A model generated the notes under the pieces. The model saw only the letters and a program-made list of their open reading frames with translations. It did no database searches and was not told the DNA's origin. A stretch of 64,000 nucleotides of DNA from Pseudobacillus wudalianchiensis (lineage in GTDB: Bacteria > Bacillota > Bacilli > Bacillales > Domibacillaceae). Where the stretch lies: contig NZ_MAYT01000001.1 of the NCBI RefSeq assembly GCF_001685015.1, positions 1 to 64,000 of the forward strand, written 5' to 3'. Below, in pieces: positions 8,108 through 16,872 of this stretch. The first letter of the stretch is position 1; the number at the start of each line of letters is the position of its first letter. The translations under genes and the position numbers were made by a program.

Positions 8108-9553
8108 ATGGCCGAAAGAGTGCCGAACTGGTTAAAACAGCGGGCTTTCTTAACCCCTGATCGTCCGGCTCTGTTTTTTGAAAAAAGCACCTGGACATTT
8201 GCCCAATTGTATAAAAGATCACTGAGCTGGGCAGCAGAATTAGAAAGGGAAGGGTTGAAGAAGGGAAACCGAATCGGGCTTCTTGTCCAAAACACTCCGG
8301 ATGCTGTATGTGTTATTCATGCTCTTCAGCAATTAGGAGCCGAAGCTGTTCTTCTGAATCATCGGTTAACGACAAACGAATTGATGTGGCAGCTAGAAGA
8401 CGCTGAAATAGCAGCTATTGTTTATGACCCGGTGTATCAGCAAACTGTCGATCAATTAGACGACACCTTCATTCGAAAAGACGTGACGGCTATTTTATCT
8501 CCTATTGAGTTCAAAAGCAGAGATGAGTTTTCCCTTGCTGATACCTGTTCGATTATGTATACGTCTGGTACCACAGGAAAGCCGAAAGGTGTTCGCCAAA
8601 CATATGGCAACCATTGGTGGAGCGCAACCGGATCAGCCTTCAATCTTGGATTGCACGAGAATGACTGCTGGCTTTGCGCAGTGCCGATTTTTCATATAAG
8701 CGGCTATTCTATTTTAATGCGCAGCGTTCTCTACGGCATGCCGCTCCGTTTGTATACTCACTTTGATGAAAATGAAATTAATCAGGCGCTTAAACGAGGA
8801 GAAGGGACAATTATTTCTGTAGTATCAGCGATGCTAAGTCGTCTTATAGAGACGTTAGAAGGCAGCTATCATCCTAATTTCCGCTGCATGCTTCTTGGCG
8901 GCGGGCCGGCTCCTAAACCGCTGCTTGAGACTTGTGCAGAGAAAAAGATTCCAGTATTTCAAACATACGGGATGACAGAGACCTCCTCACAAATTGTGAC
9001 GCTGCCGCCAGAATATAGCTTAACAAAGCTTGGATCAGCTGGAAAGCCGCTGTTTCCATGTCAATTAAAGATTGATGCTCCGCCTTGCTCAGAAGGAGAA
9101 ATCCTTGTTAAAGGTCCAAATGTGACGGCGGGCTATTTGAATCGGGAGGAAGCGAATCAGGCTGCTTTTACGGATGGTTGGTTCCATACTGGGGACATTG
9201 GTTATGTAGATGAAGAAGGATTTTTATTCGTACTAGACCGCCGTTCAGATTTAATCATTTCAGGTGGAGAAAACATCTATCCAGCGGAAATAGAAGCTGT
9301 TTTGCTCAGTCACCCAGCGGTTAGAGAGGCTGGTGTTGCTGGAGTCGCTGATGAGAGATGGGGAGAGGTCCCGGCAGCCTTTATCGTTGAGAAAACACAA
9401 GTAACAATAGAAGAGTTAAGGGCATTCTGTGAGGAACGGCTAGCGAAGTATAAGTGTCCCGCTTATTTTGTGAAGTTAGAATCATTGCCAAGAAACGCTT
9501 CTAAAAAGCTGCTGCGCCGTGAATTGAAAACGAGGTTTAAAGAAGAGAAATGA
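8108..9553 (+). CDS. menE: o-Succinylbenzoate-CoA ligase MenE
   Basis: Acyl-adenylate enzyme that activates o-succinylbenzoate with ATP and CoA. The 481 residues carry the P-loop YTSGTTGKPKGV, the YGMTETSSQ motif, the TGDIGY motif and a C-terminal hinge in LDRRSDLIISGGENIYP. AGGAGGAATGAGAA precedes the ATG. In B. subtilis menC follows menE; here a terminator and then yidD on the other strand follow, so OSB synthase must be encoded elsewhere. Confidence 0.96.
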   Translation: MAERVPNWLKQRAFLTPDRPALFFEKSTWTFAQLYKRSLSWAAELEREGLKKGNRIGLLVQNTPDAVCVIHALQQLGAEAVLLNHRLTTNELMWQLEDAEIAAIVYDPVYQQTVDQLDDTFIRKDVTAILSPIEFKSRDEFSLADTCSIMYTSGTTGKPKGVRQTYGNHWWSATGSAFNLGLHENDCWLCAVPIFHISGYSILMRSVLYGMPLRLYTHFDENEINQALKRGEGTIISVVSAMLSRLIETLEGSYHPNFRCMLLGGGPAPKPLLETCAEKKIPVFQTYGMTETSSQIVTLPPEYSLTKLGSAGKPLFPCQLKIDAPPCSEGEILVKGPNVTAGYLNREEANQAAFTDGWFHTGDIGYVDEEGFLFVLDRRSDLIISGGENIYPAEIEAVLLSHPAVREAGVAGVADERWGEVPAAFIVEKTQVTIEELRAFCEERLAKYKCPAYFVKLESLPRNASKKLLRRELKTRFKEEK

Positions 9554-9578
9554 TGCGGAAGAACACGTTCCGATCGCT

Positions 9579-9629
9579 AAAAAAGATGAGGCTAACATCA
9601 GTGCCAGCTGATGTTAGCCTCATCTTTTT
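9579..9629 (+). terminator. Terminator after menE
   Basis: A near-perfect 21-bp stem (AAAAGATGAGGCTAACATCAG and complement), small loop and T run, 25 bp after the menE stop. Confidence 0.92.
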
Positions 9630-9694
9630 AAATGATGTATGATTAATGGCTCACACTTATAACGGCAAGCAGACAATGAAAAATAGAAAGAAGA

Positions 9695-9732
9695 CTAGGC
9701 TGTTGACAAACGTTCGCTTTCAATCGGTCTCA
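9695..9732. repeat. Dispersed repeat family 1, shortest copy (38 bp)
   Basis: CTAGGCTGTTGACAAACGTT then CGCTTTCAATCGG, ending CGGTCTCA. The two ends match the ends of the 126-bp copies at 13294 and 52884, with everything between two internal CGCTTTC copies missing. It looks like a deletion derivative. It lies between convergent menE and yidD. Confidence 0.7.
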
Positions 9733-9761
9733 TGATATAACACTTTCAAACGAAGCCTCTC

Positions 9762-10031
9762 TTATTCATTCGTTTTGCTTTCAGACAACGGCTTCTTTTT
9801 CTTGCGATCTGCCCAAGTTTCTGGCACAAGATCAAAGCCGCCCGGATGAAAGGGATGGCATTTTAAAATACGGACAATCGTCAAATATCCGCCTTTCCAG
9901 GCACCAAACCGTTTGACCGCTTCCAGGCCGTAATGAGAGCAGGTCGGATAGAATCGGCACGTAGGTGGTTTTAAAGGAGATATTACTTTTTGATAAAAGC
10001 GGATAAGGATCATAAAAAGTTTTTTGAGCAT
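9762..10031 (-). CDS. yidD: YidD, membrane protein insertion efficiency factor
   Basis: Small protein of 89 residues with the family core [15 protein letters not shown] and [11 protein letters not shown]; Cys residues and the amphipathic N-terminus are as expected. By family it helps YidC/OxaA insert membrane proteins at the inner face of the membrane. The ATG has AGAGG upstream. It sits 13 bp after ytzI and is likely co-transcribed with it. B. subtilis ytjA is the equivalent. Confidence 0.95.
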   Translation of the reverse strand: MLKKLFMILIRFYQKVISPLKPPTCRFYPTCSHYGLEAVKRFGAWKGGYLTIVRILKCHPFHPGGFDLVPETWADRKKKKPLSESKTNE

Positions 10032-10044
10032 AAAACCTCTGCCT

Positions 10045-10209
10045 TTACTTTAGGTCTGATTCTTTTTTATCGGGTTCCTGCTGTAAATGCGGATTGTTCT
10101 CAAGCGGATCGACTGTATGTTTAAATGCATAGCCTTTATTCACTGTGAAGACAGATAGCGCAATAACGACCGCAATAATGATAACCGACAAAATCATGAT
10201 AATAACCAA
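10045..10209 (-). CDS. ytzI: YtzI-like small membrane protein
   Basis: A 54-residue protein too short for most gene callers. It has one N-terminal membrane helix ([20 protein letters not shown]) followed by a short polar tail that begins [17 protein letters not shown]. The TTG start has GGGAGGGG about 7 nt upstream. Start, hydrophobic profile and position before yidD fit Bacillus YtzI as I remember it. Function unknown. Confidence 0.75.
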   Translation of the reverse strand: MVIIMILSVIIIAVVIALSVFTVNKGYAFKHTVDPLENNPHLQQEPDKKESDLK

Positions 10210-10272
10210 TTAACTTCCCCTCCCATGACTATCATACCATTTTTTTAGTCCGCTTGCAGAAAAGAATCGTTA

Positions 10273-10298
10273 GTTTTAAAAGCTGCAAAGAGTGGTAA
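10273..10298 (+). promoter_or_regulatory. Candidate SigB promoter of dps
   Basis: GTTTTA (10273-10278) and TGGTAA (10293-10298) are 14 bp apart, each one base off the SigB consensus GTTTAA / GGGTAA. dps of B. subtilis is a SigB gene, which supports the reading. Confidence 0.5.
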
Positions 10299-10338
10299 TA
10301 ACTGAAGAGTAGGATAATTAACAGGAGGAATGAAGAAT

Positions 10339-10779
10339 ATGTCTAAACAATTAATAGAAAGTGTAAACAAGCAAATTGCCAACTGGACAGTGATGTACAC
10401 CAAATTACATAATTATCACTGGTTCGTAAAAGGACCTCAGTTCTTCGCACTTCATGAGAAATTTGAGGAGTTTTACACAGAAGCAGGTGTCCACATTGAT
10501 GAATTAGCAGAGCGTTTGTTAGCGCTAGAAGGGAAACCAGTAGCCACATTGAAAGAAAGCTTGCAGATGGCTTCTGTAAATGAGGCAGAAGGCGGAGAAA
10601 CAGCAGAGCAAATGGTCCAATCTACAGTAGATGATTTCACAACGATGATTAATGAATTAAAAGAAGCCATGGATCTTGCTGCAGAGGTAAATGACGAAAC
10701 AACAGGTGATATGCTGCTTTCGATTCACCAGGGCCTTGAAAAGCACGTATGGATGTTAAAGTCGTTCTTAGGAAAATAA
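10339..10779 (+). CDS. dps: Dps-family ferritin-like DNA-binding/iron storage protein
   Basis: A 146-residue Dps/MrgA protein: four-helix bundle with ferroxidase ligands in [19 protein letters not shown] and later [14 protein letters not shown]. It stores iron, quenches peroxide chemistry and may coat DNA. I chose the ATG at 10339, 10 nt after AGGAGG; an upstream in-frame ATG at 10330 overlaps that site. It is a single-gene unit with its own terminator. Confidence 0.95.
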   Translation: MSKQLIESVNKQIANWTVMYTKLHNYHWFVKGPQFFALHEKFEEFYTEAGVHIDELAERLLALEGKPVATLKESLQMASVNEAEGGETAEQMVQSTVDDFTTMINELKEAMDLAAEVNDETTGDMLLSIHQGLEKHVWMLKSFLGK

Positions 10780-10789
10780 GCATAAAGTT

Positions 10790-10822
10790 AAAAAGGATGC
10801 CCCTAGCCGAGGCATCCTTTTT
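10790..10822 (+). terminator. Terminator after dps
   Basis: AAAAAGGATGCC pairs with GGCATCCTTTTT around a short loop, 11 bp after the dps stop. Confidence 0.9.
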
Positions 10823-10845
10823 GTTTATATTAAGATATAAAGAAG

Positions 10846-10868
10846 AAATGCTCCCATTAAGGGAGCAG
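10846..10868 (-). terminator. Hairpin at the 3' end of the small minus-strand gene
   Basis: GCTCCC-ATTAA-GGGAGC (10850-10866), followed on the minus strand by a T-rich but interrupted tract. Probably the terminator of the gene at 10880. Confidence 0.6.
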
Positions 10869-10879
10869 TTTTTATGTAT

Positions 10880-11128
10880 TTAATGGTACAGGCGTTTATC
10901 ACCGAAATCATTTCCGGCATCATACATATCAAATCTCTGTTTTAATGCTTCAAATAGGTAAAGACGGAAAAAGTAGGCTAACTCCTCTTCGTTTAATTCT
11001 TTAATAATGTTTAACATCTCTCTTTGCGACAGTTGTTCAAGTACAGCCAATGTAATCATATCTAGGTCTTCTTCTGTTCCCTGAAGCTTTCCACGGTAAA
11101 TTTCGAATAATTCATCTACCAATTTCAA
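10880..11128 (-). CDS. Small conserved Bacillaceae protein of unknown function
   Basis: An acidic 82-residue helical protein without a signal peptide or membrane segment. It may belong to DUF6154, but I am not certain. I chose the TTG at 11128 because AAAGGAGA lies 7 nt upstream; the reading frame stays open to 11254, but that extension is basic and has no better start. It lies between dps and ytkD, where B. subtilis has ytkC. Confidence 0.7.
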   Translation of the reverse strand: MKLVDELFEIYRGKLQGTEEDLDMITLAVLEQLSQREMLNIIKELNEEELAYFFRLYLFEALKQRFDMYDAGNDFGDKRLYH

Positions 11129-11298
11129 GTTGATCTTCTCCTTTGCTTTAGGATAGTATATTCGTTCTCTTGTCCCTTTATTAACATTTATACCCCAATT
11201 CAGCCGAATAAACCAACGAACCCGCCGAATCAAAAAATGTTCTGTCTCATTCATTTTTATAGGTAGACGGGGAACGATAAGCAGAGGAGGTGTCTAAC

Positions 11299-11610
11299 AT
11301 GCAGGAAGAAAAAAATGTTTACTATATCGCGATTGAAACGGGGGAGATTATGCGGAATCCGACAGTCTCCCCATGGAACTTCAAAATTTATGCAACAGAT
11401 GAAGAAATTACGTCTTTAAGGGAGTTATTTGATGCTAACTATTCAGTAGAAGTGGCCAACTTTCTTCGCGCTCATATTCCGTATCGTGAATACCATAAAG
11501 ATACCGAAAATGATCAGTATGATGCTCATTTAAGAAAAGTCTATCAAACGATTTATGAACTTGGAGATGAAGAGGCAAAACAGCACATAAGAGAAATGGG
11601 AGACTTTTAA
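11299..11610 (+). CDS. Conserved hypothetical protein (103 aa)
   Basis: An acidic soluble protein with motifs NPTVSPWNFKIYATDEE and HIPYREYHKD. I do not recognise a functional domain. The ATG at 11299 is 8 nt after AGAGGAGG; a GTG at 11290 overlaps that site. It is divergent from the preceding small gene and lies upstream of ytkD. Confidence 0.8.
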   Translation: MQEEKNVYYIAIETGEIMRNPTVSPWNFKIYATDEEITSLRELFDANYSVEVANFLRAHIPYREYHKDTENDQYDAHLRKVYQTIYELGDEEAKQHIREMGDF

Positions 11611-11724
11611 TAAGCAGGTCTTTAATAGCCTTGACAAAGAAAAATAAGGTATAATGAATTCAAACTGAAGAAACTTTACAAGCAATCTGTTTGTGAAGGT
11701 TGACGATAGAAGCAGGGGGAAGGC

Positions 11725-12201
11725 ATGGTTGAATTCATCGATAAAAATGGCTGCCGGGTGACACTCGCTTTTCAGCGTGAGGCCTTTTCATTGTCAGCCC
11801 GGCATGTCATTGTTTTTTGTCGCTTTGAGGAAAAGTGGCTGCTGACACTTCATCCAAAACGCGGATTAGAATTTCCGGGAGGCAAGGTAGAGGACGGGGA
11901 GACAATTGAAGAGGCAGCAAGGCGCGAAGTCTTTGAAGAGACGGGAGCGCTTGTGGAGGAGCTGCAGTTTGTTGGTGAGTATTTTGTTAGGCGGTCCAAA
12001 AACCCTTTTGTAAAGGCGGTTTTTTTTGCAAAAATAGGGAAGGTAGAAAGAAAAGATGATTATTTAGAAACAGAAGGCCCGGTTTTGTTCGGAGAGAACT
12101 TACTCACAGAAAGAATGAACGACTGTTTTAGCTTTTTGATGCAAGATGAAGTAGTCGAAAAGACGTTAGACTTTCTAAAGGAAAAACAATGGCTGAAATG
12201 A
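11725..12201 (+). CDS. ytkD: Nudix hydrolase YtkD
   Basis: A 158-residue Nudix protein with a complete box (GGKVEDGETIEEAARREV then FEETG, residues about 51-73). B. subtilis YtkD acts on oxidised dGTP and in 5' RNA pyrophosphate removal; the same role is inferred here. The ATG follows GGGGGAAGGC. It is followed by ytmA after 21 bp. Confidence 0.9.
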   Translation: MVEFIDKNGCRVTLAFQREAFSLSARHVIVFCRFEEKWLLTLHPKRGLEFPGGKVEDGETIEEAARREVFEETGALVEELQFVGEYFVRRSKNPFVKAVFFAKIGKVERKDDYLETEGPVLFGENLLTERMNDCFSFLMQDEVVEKTLDFLKEKQWLK

Positions 12202-12222
12202 CGATAAATGTGTGGTGATAAT

Positions 12223-12999
12223 ATGAAAAGAATCATTGAGCGCTTTCGTTTTCCTTCTCCGAATCCGCATGTTGTTCTGTCTATGATTACTTATTGGTCA
12301 GGGGGACTAAAAGTCAAAGGCTTACTTGCAGAGCCGGCAGCGGAAGGTACATATGATGGTTTTCTTTATTTACGGGGAGGCATTAAAAACGTGGGCATGG
12401 TTCGTCCAGCACGTATTGCCCAGTTTGCCTCTGAAGGTTTCATTGTTTTTGCTCCTTTTTATCGCGGTAATCGCGGGGGAGAAGGAAATGAAGATTTTGC
12501 TGGAGAAGATAGGGAAGACGCTTTTGCTGGCTTTGAATTATTGCAGTCCCACCCGCGTGTAACGAACCGGGTACATATCTTTGGATTCTCCCGAGGCGGC
12601 GTGATGGCTTTGCTTACGGCCATCGAAAAAGAACAGGCTGCTTCTGTTGTGACGTGGGGCGGCGTGTCTGACATGATGTTAACCTATGAGGAAAGAAAAG
12701 ATTTACGGCGAATGATGAAAAGAGTAATTGGCGCAAGCCCTTACAAGCAGGAAGAGCTATACAGCTGGCGTACACCACTTTACCAGCTTGAAAGGTTAAA
12801 AGCCCCTGTGTTAATCATTCACGGGCTAAAAGACGAAAATGTTTCACCTGAGCATGCGTTTCGCTTGGAAGAACGGTTAAGACAGGTGGAACATCCGGTT
12901 GAAACGTGGTATTTTGATCAATATGATCATTATTTCCCACCGGCTGTAAACCGGAAAATCGTGACAGATTTATGCGCTTGGATGAAAAAACAACGATAA
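12223..12999 (+). CDS. ytmA: YtmA, alpha/beta hydrolase of the S9 peptidase type
   Basis: About 258 residues of a prolyl-oligopeptidase-like hydrolase. Nucleophile elbow GFSRGG (Ser near residue 127), acid in HGLKDENV and His in YDHYF are in the right order. It lacks the N-terminal beta-propeller, so it is a lone catalytic domain; substrate unknown. I prefer the ATG at 12223 with GGTGAT upstream; the ATG at 12208 is also in frame. ytmB follows after 25 bp. Confidence 0.88.
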   Translation: MKRIIERFRFPSPNPHVVLSMITYWSGGLKVKGLLAEPAAEGTYDGFLYLRGGIKNVGMVRPARIAQFASEGFIVFAPFYRGNRGGEGNEDFAGEDREDAFAGFELLQSHPRVTNRVHIFGFSRGGVMALLTAIEKEQAASVVTWGGVSDMMLTYEERKDLRRMMKRVIGASPYKQEELYSWRTPLYQLERLKAPVLIIHGLKDENVSPEHAFRLEERLRQVEHPVETWYFDQYDHYFPPAVNRKIVTDLCAWMKKQR

Positions 13000-13024
13000 A
13001 AAGAATGCCAAGGAGGGGAAGGGC

Positions 13025-13267
13025 ATGGGGATGCCAATGGAATTAAATACAATCATCGTGACAAAAGGAAGAGAACAGAGAAAGGAAGAAAATTTGTTTT
13101 CTCTGAAAAAAGAAGGTTACCGGCTGTATCCAATTGATATTCCAATTAATGTATATAAAACAAAAGACGGGGATATTACCGGAACGGCTGTTATTGAAAA
13201 AGTAGAGTGGCAAAAAGATCAAACCGAAATCCTTTACAGGCTCGTTTCCTTAAATTCAATCAACTGA
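13025..13267 (+). CDS. ytmB: YtmB, conserved small protein
   Basis: An 80-residue soluble protein with NTIIVTKGRE and YRLVSLNS segments that match B. subtilis YtmB in size and place after ytmA. AAGGAGGGG lies 5 nt upstream of the ATG. Function unknown. Confidence 0.85.
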   Translation: MGMPMELNTIIVTKGREQRKEENLFSLKKEGYRLYPIDIPINVYKTKDGDITGTAVIEKVEWQKDQTEILYRLVSLNSIN

Positions 13268-13271
13268 TAAA

Positions 13272-13294
13272 AAGGCACCGGAGTACGGTGCCTT
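13272..13294 (+). terminator. Terminator hairpin after ytmB, lacking a T tract
   Basis: AAGGCACCG and CGGTGCCTT form a 9-bp stem. Instead of a T run the next bases are CAGGCTG, the first bases of repeat family 1. A near-identical hairpin with a normal T tract lies at 13451. Confidence 0.7.
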
Positions 13295-13419
13295 CAGGCT
13301 GTTGACAAACGCTCGCTTTCGTCGTTGCTCGTCTGGCTGCGGTGCTCATGACCAGTATGGTCACTCTGCTCCTCACCAGGCTTCGCGCCTCGAAAGACAA
13401 GCGCTTTCAATCAGCCTGA
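13294..13419. repeat. Dispersed repeat family 1, full-length copy (126 bp)
   Basis: Bounded by perfect 8-bp inverted ends TCAGGCTG and CAGCCTGA. Inside are nested inverted segments: CGCTTTCG with CGAAAG, and a central GACCA-GTA-TGGTC. By hand alignment about 100 of 126 bases match the copy at 52884. It lies between convergent ytmB and pckA. Confidence 0.85.
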
Positions 13420-13450
13420 GATATTAGAAATAAACTTCGTCTACACACTA

Positions 13451-13476
13451 AAGGCACCGGAATACGGTGCCTTTTT
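13451..13476. terminator. Second copy of the ytmB-pckA terminator hairpin
   Basis: The same 23 bases as at 13272 with one loop difference (A for G), here followed by a T run, and serving pckA and ytmB from opposite sides. The duplicates bracket the repeat element. Confidence 0.85.
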
Positions 13477-13485
13477 ATCGGATAT

Positions 13486-15072
13486 TTAGATTTGTGGTCC
13501 GCCAAGTTCGATAATTTCTTTCGAAACATTGTTGAACTTTTTGAAGTTTTCACGGAACTTGCCAGCAAGTTCTGCAGCCTTTGTCATGAAGGCATCTTCG
13601 TCTGCCCAAGCTTTACGCGGAATTAGAACTTCATCCGGTACACCCGGTACGTGAAGCGGAATTTGCAGGCCAAATGTTTTTGTTGTATACGTTTCAACGT
13701 TATTTAATTCGCCTTCTAGAGCTGCTTGAACCATTGCGCGTGTATAAGCGAGTTTCATACGAGAACCAACGCCATATTCGCCGCCAGTCCAGCCTGTATT
13801 AACGAGGAACACCTGAACGTTGTGCTCATCGATTTTCTCACCGAGCATTTCCGCATAGCGTGTTGCTTCAAGCGGAAGGAATGGTGAGCCAAAGCATGTA
13901 GAGAATGTTACTTGCGGAGAAGTGACTCCACGCTCTGTACCAGCAAGCTTAGATGTGTATCCGCTCAAGAAATGATACATTGCTTGCTCTTTTGTTAACT
14001 TGCTGATTGGAGGCAGAACGCCGAATGCATCAGCTGTTAAGAAAATGATTGTATTTGGATGACCAGCTACACTTGGGTCAACGATGTTATCAATTGCTTG
14101 TAATGGATAAGCAGCACGAGTATTTTCTGTCAAGCTGTTATCATTGTAATCTGGAATGCGAGATTGTTCATCAAGTACCACGTTCTCAAGGACTGAACCA
14201 AAACGGATCGCATCAAAAATTTGTGGTTCTTTTTCACGAGAAAGTCCGATTGTTTTAGCGTAGCAGCCGCCTTCAATATTAAACACGCCGCTCGCAGACC
14301 AGCCGTGCTCGTCATCACCGATTAAGCGGCGATTTGGATCAGCACTTAACGTTGTCTTACCTGTACCTGAAAGACCGAAGAACAATGCTACGTCACCTTC
14401 ATAGCCAACGTTTGCTGAACAGTGCATAGATAAGATGTCGTTTTCTGGAAGTAGATAGTTCATTACAGAGAAGATTGATTTTTTCATTTCTCCTGCATAT
14501 TCCGTTCCGCCGATCAACACAATGCGGCGCTCAAAAGAAATGATAACGAATGCTTCTGATTTTGTGCCATCTACTGCAGGATCTGCTTTGAAGTTCGGCG
14601 CGGATACGATTGTAAAGCCTGCTTGATGATCTTTTAATTCTTCTTCAGTCGGACGAATGAAAAGCTGATGAGCAAATAAGTTATGCCATGCGTATTCATT
14701 GATCACTTGGATTGGAAGACGGTGAGCTGGATCAGCCCCTGCAAATCCTTTGAATACGAATAGTTCTTCTTGCTCCTTTAAATAGTTGATCACTTTCGTG
14801 TATAATTGATCAAATACTTCTGAAGAAATCGGTTCGTTCACGGGACCCCAATCAATTTTATCTTTTGTTGATGGTTCTTCAACGATAAACTTGTCTTTAG
14901 GAGAACGCCCTGTATACTTTCCCGTTTCAGCACTTACTGCTCCAGAAGCAGTTAGAACGCCTTCTTTGCGATTAAGTACTTTTTCTACGAGCAGCGGCAC
15001 AGATGGCTGCATTGTTACGTTAGCACCTTTTAAAAGTTCCAAAATTTCGTTTGAAACACTAGCAGTTTTCAT
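13486..15072 (-). CDS. pckA: ATP-dependent phosphoenolpyruvate carboxykinase PckA
   Basis: Gluconeogenic enzyme making PEP and CO2 from oxaloacetate with ATP. The 528 residues show the kinase P-loop [16 protein letters not shown] (from about residue 233), the PEPCK signature region [10 protein letters not shown] and the substrate-binding [18 protein letters not shown] lies about 10 nt upstream of the ATG. It is divergent from metK, as in B. subtilis. Confidence 0.98.
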   Translation of the reverse strand: MKTASVSNEILELLKGANVTMQPSVPLLVEKVLNRKEGVLTASGAVSAETGKYTGRSPKDKFIVEEPSTKDKIDWGPVNEPISSEVFDQLYTKVINYLKEQEELFVFKGFAGADPAHRLPIQVINEYAWHNLFAHQLFIRPTEEELKDHQAGFTIVSAPNFKADPAVDGTKSEAFVIISFERRIVLIGGTEYAGEMKKSIFSVMNYLLPENDILSMHCSANVGYEGDVALFFGLSGTGKTTLSADPNRRLIGDDEHGWSASGVFNIEGGCYAKTIGLSREKEPQIFDAIRFGSVLENVVLDEQSRIPDYNDNSLTENTRAAYPLQAIDNIVDPSVAGHPNTIIFLTADAFGVLPPISKLTKEQAMYHFLSGYTSKLAGTERGVTSPQVTFSTCFGSPFLPLEATRYAEMLGEKIDEHNVQVFLVNTGWTGGEYGVGSRMKLAYTRAMVQAALEGELNNVETYTTKTFGLQIPLHVPGVPDEVLIPRKAWADEDAFMTKAAELAGKFRENFKKFNNVSKEIIELGGPQI

Positions 15073-15136
15073 AAATAAATAACCATCCTTTATCTGAATT
15101 TAAATGAATTGGTATCTTAATCGTTTACTCAAAAAT

Positions 15137-15164
15137 AGTATAACACATTACATTTAATAGTCTA
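15137..15164 (-). promoter_or_regulatory. Candidate pckA promoter
   Basis: Read on the minus strand, TAGACT and TATACT are 16 bp apart, about 65 bp upstream of pckA. In B. subtilis this promoter is repressed by CcpN in glucose; I did not identify such an operator here. Confidence 0.45.
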
Positions 15165-15264
15165 TACTATTCATTTATTTTTTTTTGTGACTTTTTATTA
15201 ACAAATTGTTCCCTTCTTTATGAAAAGAAACCGGAAAAAACAAAGAGATTTTACACTAAATCTG

Positions 15265-15293
15265 TTGACATTGCCAGAGGGATTACGTATGAT
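15265..15293 (+). promoter_or_regulatory. SigA promoter of metK leader
   Basis: TTGACA (15265-15270), 17-bp spacer and TATGAT (15288-15293), placed about 18 bp before the S-box aptamer. Confidence 0.85.
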
Positions 15294-15310
15294 GTAACCT
15301 TGAACGGATA

Positions 15311-15537
15311 CTCTTATCCTGAGCTGGCGGAGGGACAGGCCCAATGAAGCCCGGCAACCTGCTTGATTATAGGCGGCAGTCAGAACAGAGACTGACCAGC
15401 ACTTATATCCTTATAAGATTATTTTCAAGACAAAGGTGCTAACCTGCAGCAAGGGCAAAACCTTGAGCGATAAGAGTGAAAGGCCTATGTTGACAAGACC
15501 AACCTTTCCTCTCTTTATTTCAGGAGGGGTTTTTTTA
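15311..15537 (+). promoter_or_regulatory. SAM-I (S-box) riboswitch with terminator, metK leader
   Basis: CTCTTATC (15311 on) pairs with GATAAGAG (15469-15476) as P1. Between them are the S-box core blocks CTGGCGGAGGGACAGGCCC, AATGAAGCCCGGCAACC and AAGGTGCTAACCTGC. A terminator stem at 15501-15529 with a run of T residues follows. Binding of SAM should stabilise the terminator and switch metK off. Confidence 0.97.
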
Positions 15538-15623
15538 TTTTTAAAAGGATAAACTTAGGGAAAATGAGTACCGTACCATTAACGATCGGCAGTTTCGTTG
15601 ATCATTTTTAAGGAGGAAGTTTC

Positions 15624-16823
15624 ATGACTAAAAATCGGCGTCTCTTTACTTCAGAGTCAGTTACTGAAGGGCATCCGGACAAAATTTGTGATCAGATTTC
15701 TGATGCCATCCTGGATGAAATCTTGTCAAAAGATCCAAATGCGCGCGTAGCGGCAGAAACATCTGTTACAACTGGACTTGTACTCGTAGCAGGGGAAATT
15801 ACAACATCTTCTTACGTGGACATTAATAAAATCGTTCGTGAAACAGTAAGAGAAATTGGCTACACACGTGCAAAATATGGATTTGATGCAGATACTTGTG
15901 GTGTGCTGACATCTATTGATGAGCAGTCTCCTGACATTGCAGCAGGGGTAGACGTTGCTCTTGAAGCTCGTGAAGGTCAAATGAGTGATGAAGAAATCGA
16001 AGCGATTGGTGCAGGCGACCAAGGCTTAATGTTTGGCTTTGCTTGTAATGAAACAAAAGAATTAATGCCGCTGCCGATTTCACTTGCCCATAAATTGTCC
16101 CGCCAGCTGACAAAAGTAAGAAAAGACGAAACGTTAAATTATTTGCGTCCAGATGGTAAAACACAAGTAACCGTTGAATACGACGAGAACGACAAGCCAG
16201 TAAGAATTGACACTATCGTTATTTCAACGCAGCATCATCCGGAAGTAACGCTTGAACAAATTCAAAGCGATTTGCGTGAGCAAGTGATTAATCCAGTTGT
16301 TCCAGCTGAATTAATTGATGAGAATACAAAATTCTTTATTAATCCAACAGGCCGTTTCGTTATTGGCGGACCTCAAGGGGATGCTGGTTTAACTGGCCGG
16401 AAAATCATTGTGGATACATACGGCGGATATGCACGCCATGGCGGTGGAGCATTCTCCGGTAAAGATCCAACAAAAGTAGACCGTTCAGCAGCTTATGCCG
16501 CTCGCTACGTAGCGAAAAATATTGTTGCTGCTGGCCTAGCTGATAAATGTGAAGTGCAGCTCGCTTATGCGATTGGTGTAGCACAGCCTGTATCGATTGC
16601 AATTGATACATTCGGTACTGGAACGGTTTCTGAGGAGCAGCTTGTGGAACTTGTTCGCAGCAACTTTGATCTTCGTCCAGCCGGTATCATTAATATGCTT
16701 GGACTTCGCCGTCCGATTTACAAGCAAACAGCAGCTTACGGACATTTTGGCCGTACAGATGTCGATCTTCCATGGGAAAGAACAGATAAAGCTGACCTCT
16801 TAAAAGAACAAGCAGCAAACTAA
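15624..16823 (+). CDS. metK: S-adenosylmethionine synthase MetK
   Basis: Makes SAM from methionine and ATP. The 399 residues contain [18 protein letters not shown] near the N-terminus, [10 protein letters not shown] and the phosphate-binding [19 protein letters not shown]. Length is normal. AAGGAGG precedes the ATG. Expression is controlled by the SAM-I riboswitch just upstream. asnB and ytnA, which follow metK in B. subtilis, are absent here. Confidence 0.99.
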   Translation: MTKNRRLFTSESVTEGHPDKICDQISDAILDEILSKDPNARVAAETSVTTGLVLVAGEITTSSYVDINKIVRETVREIGYTRAKYGFDADTCGVLTSIDEQSPDIAAGVDVALEAREGQMSDEEIEAIGAGDQGLMFGFACNETKELMPLPISLAHKLSRQLTKVRKDETLNYLRPDGKTQVTVEYDENDKPVRIDTIVISTQHHPEVTLEQIQSDLREQVINPVVPAELIDENTKFFINPTGRFVIGGPQGDAGLTGRKIIVDTYGGYARHGGGAFSGKDPTKVDRSAAYAARYVAKNIVAAGLADKCEVQLAYAIGVAQPVSIAIDTFGTGTVSEEQLVELVRSNFDLRPAGIINMLGLRRPIYKQTAAYGHFGRTDVDLPWERTDKADLLKEQAAN

Positions 16824-16832
16824 TGAAGAATC

Positions 16833-16872
16833 AAAAAGCCTGGAGACTTTTTAATAGTCTTCAGGCTTTTTC
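16833..16872. terminator. Bidirectional terminator between metK and ytoA
   Basis: AAAAAGCCTGGAGACT and AGTCTTCAGGCTTTTT form a long stem with A and T runs on the two sides. It overlaps the ytoA stop. Confidence 0.9.

Noticed and set aside
11631-11655. TTGACA and TATAAT upstream of ytkD
   Set aside because: Each box is perfect but the spacer is only 13 bp, too short for a SigA promoter without special activation. Not listed as a feature.
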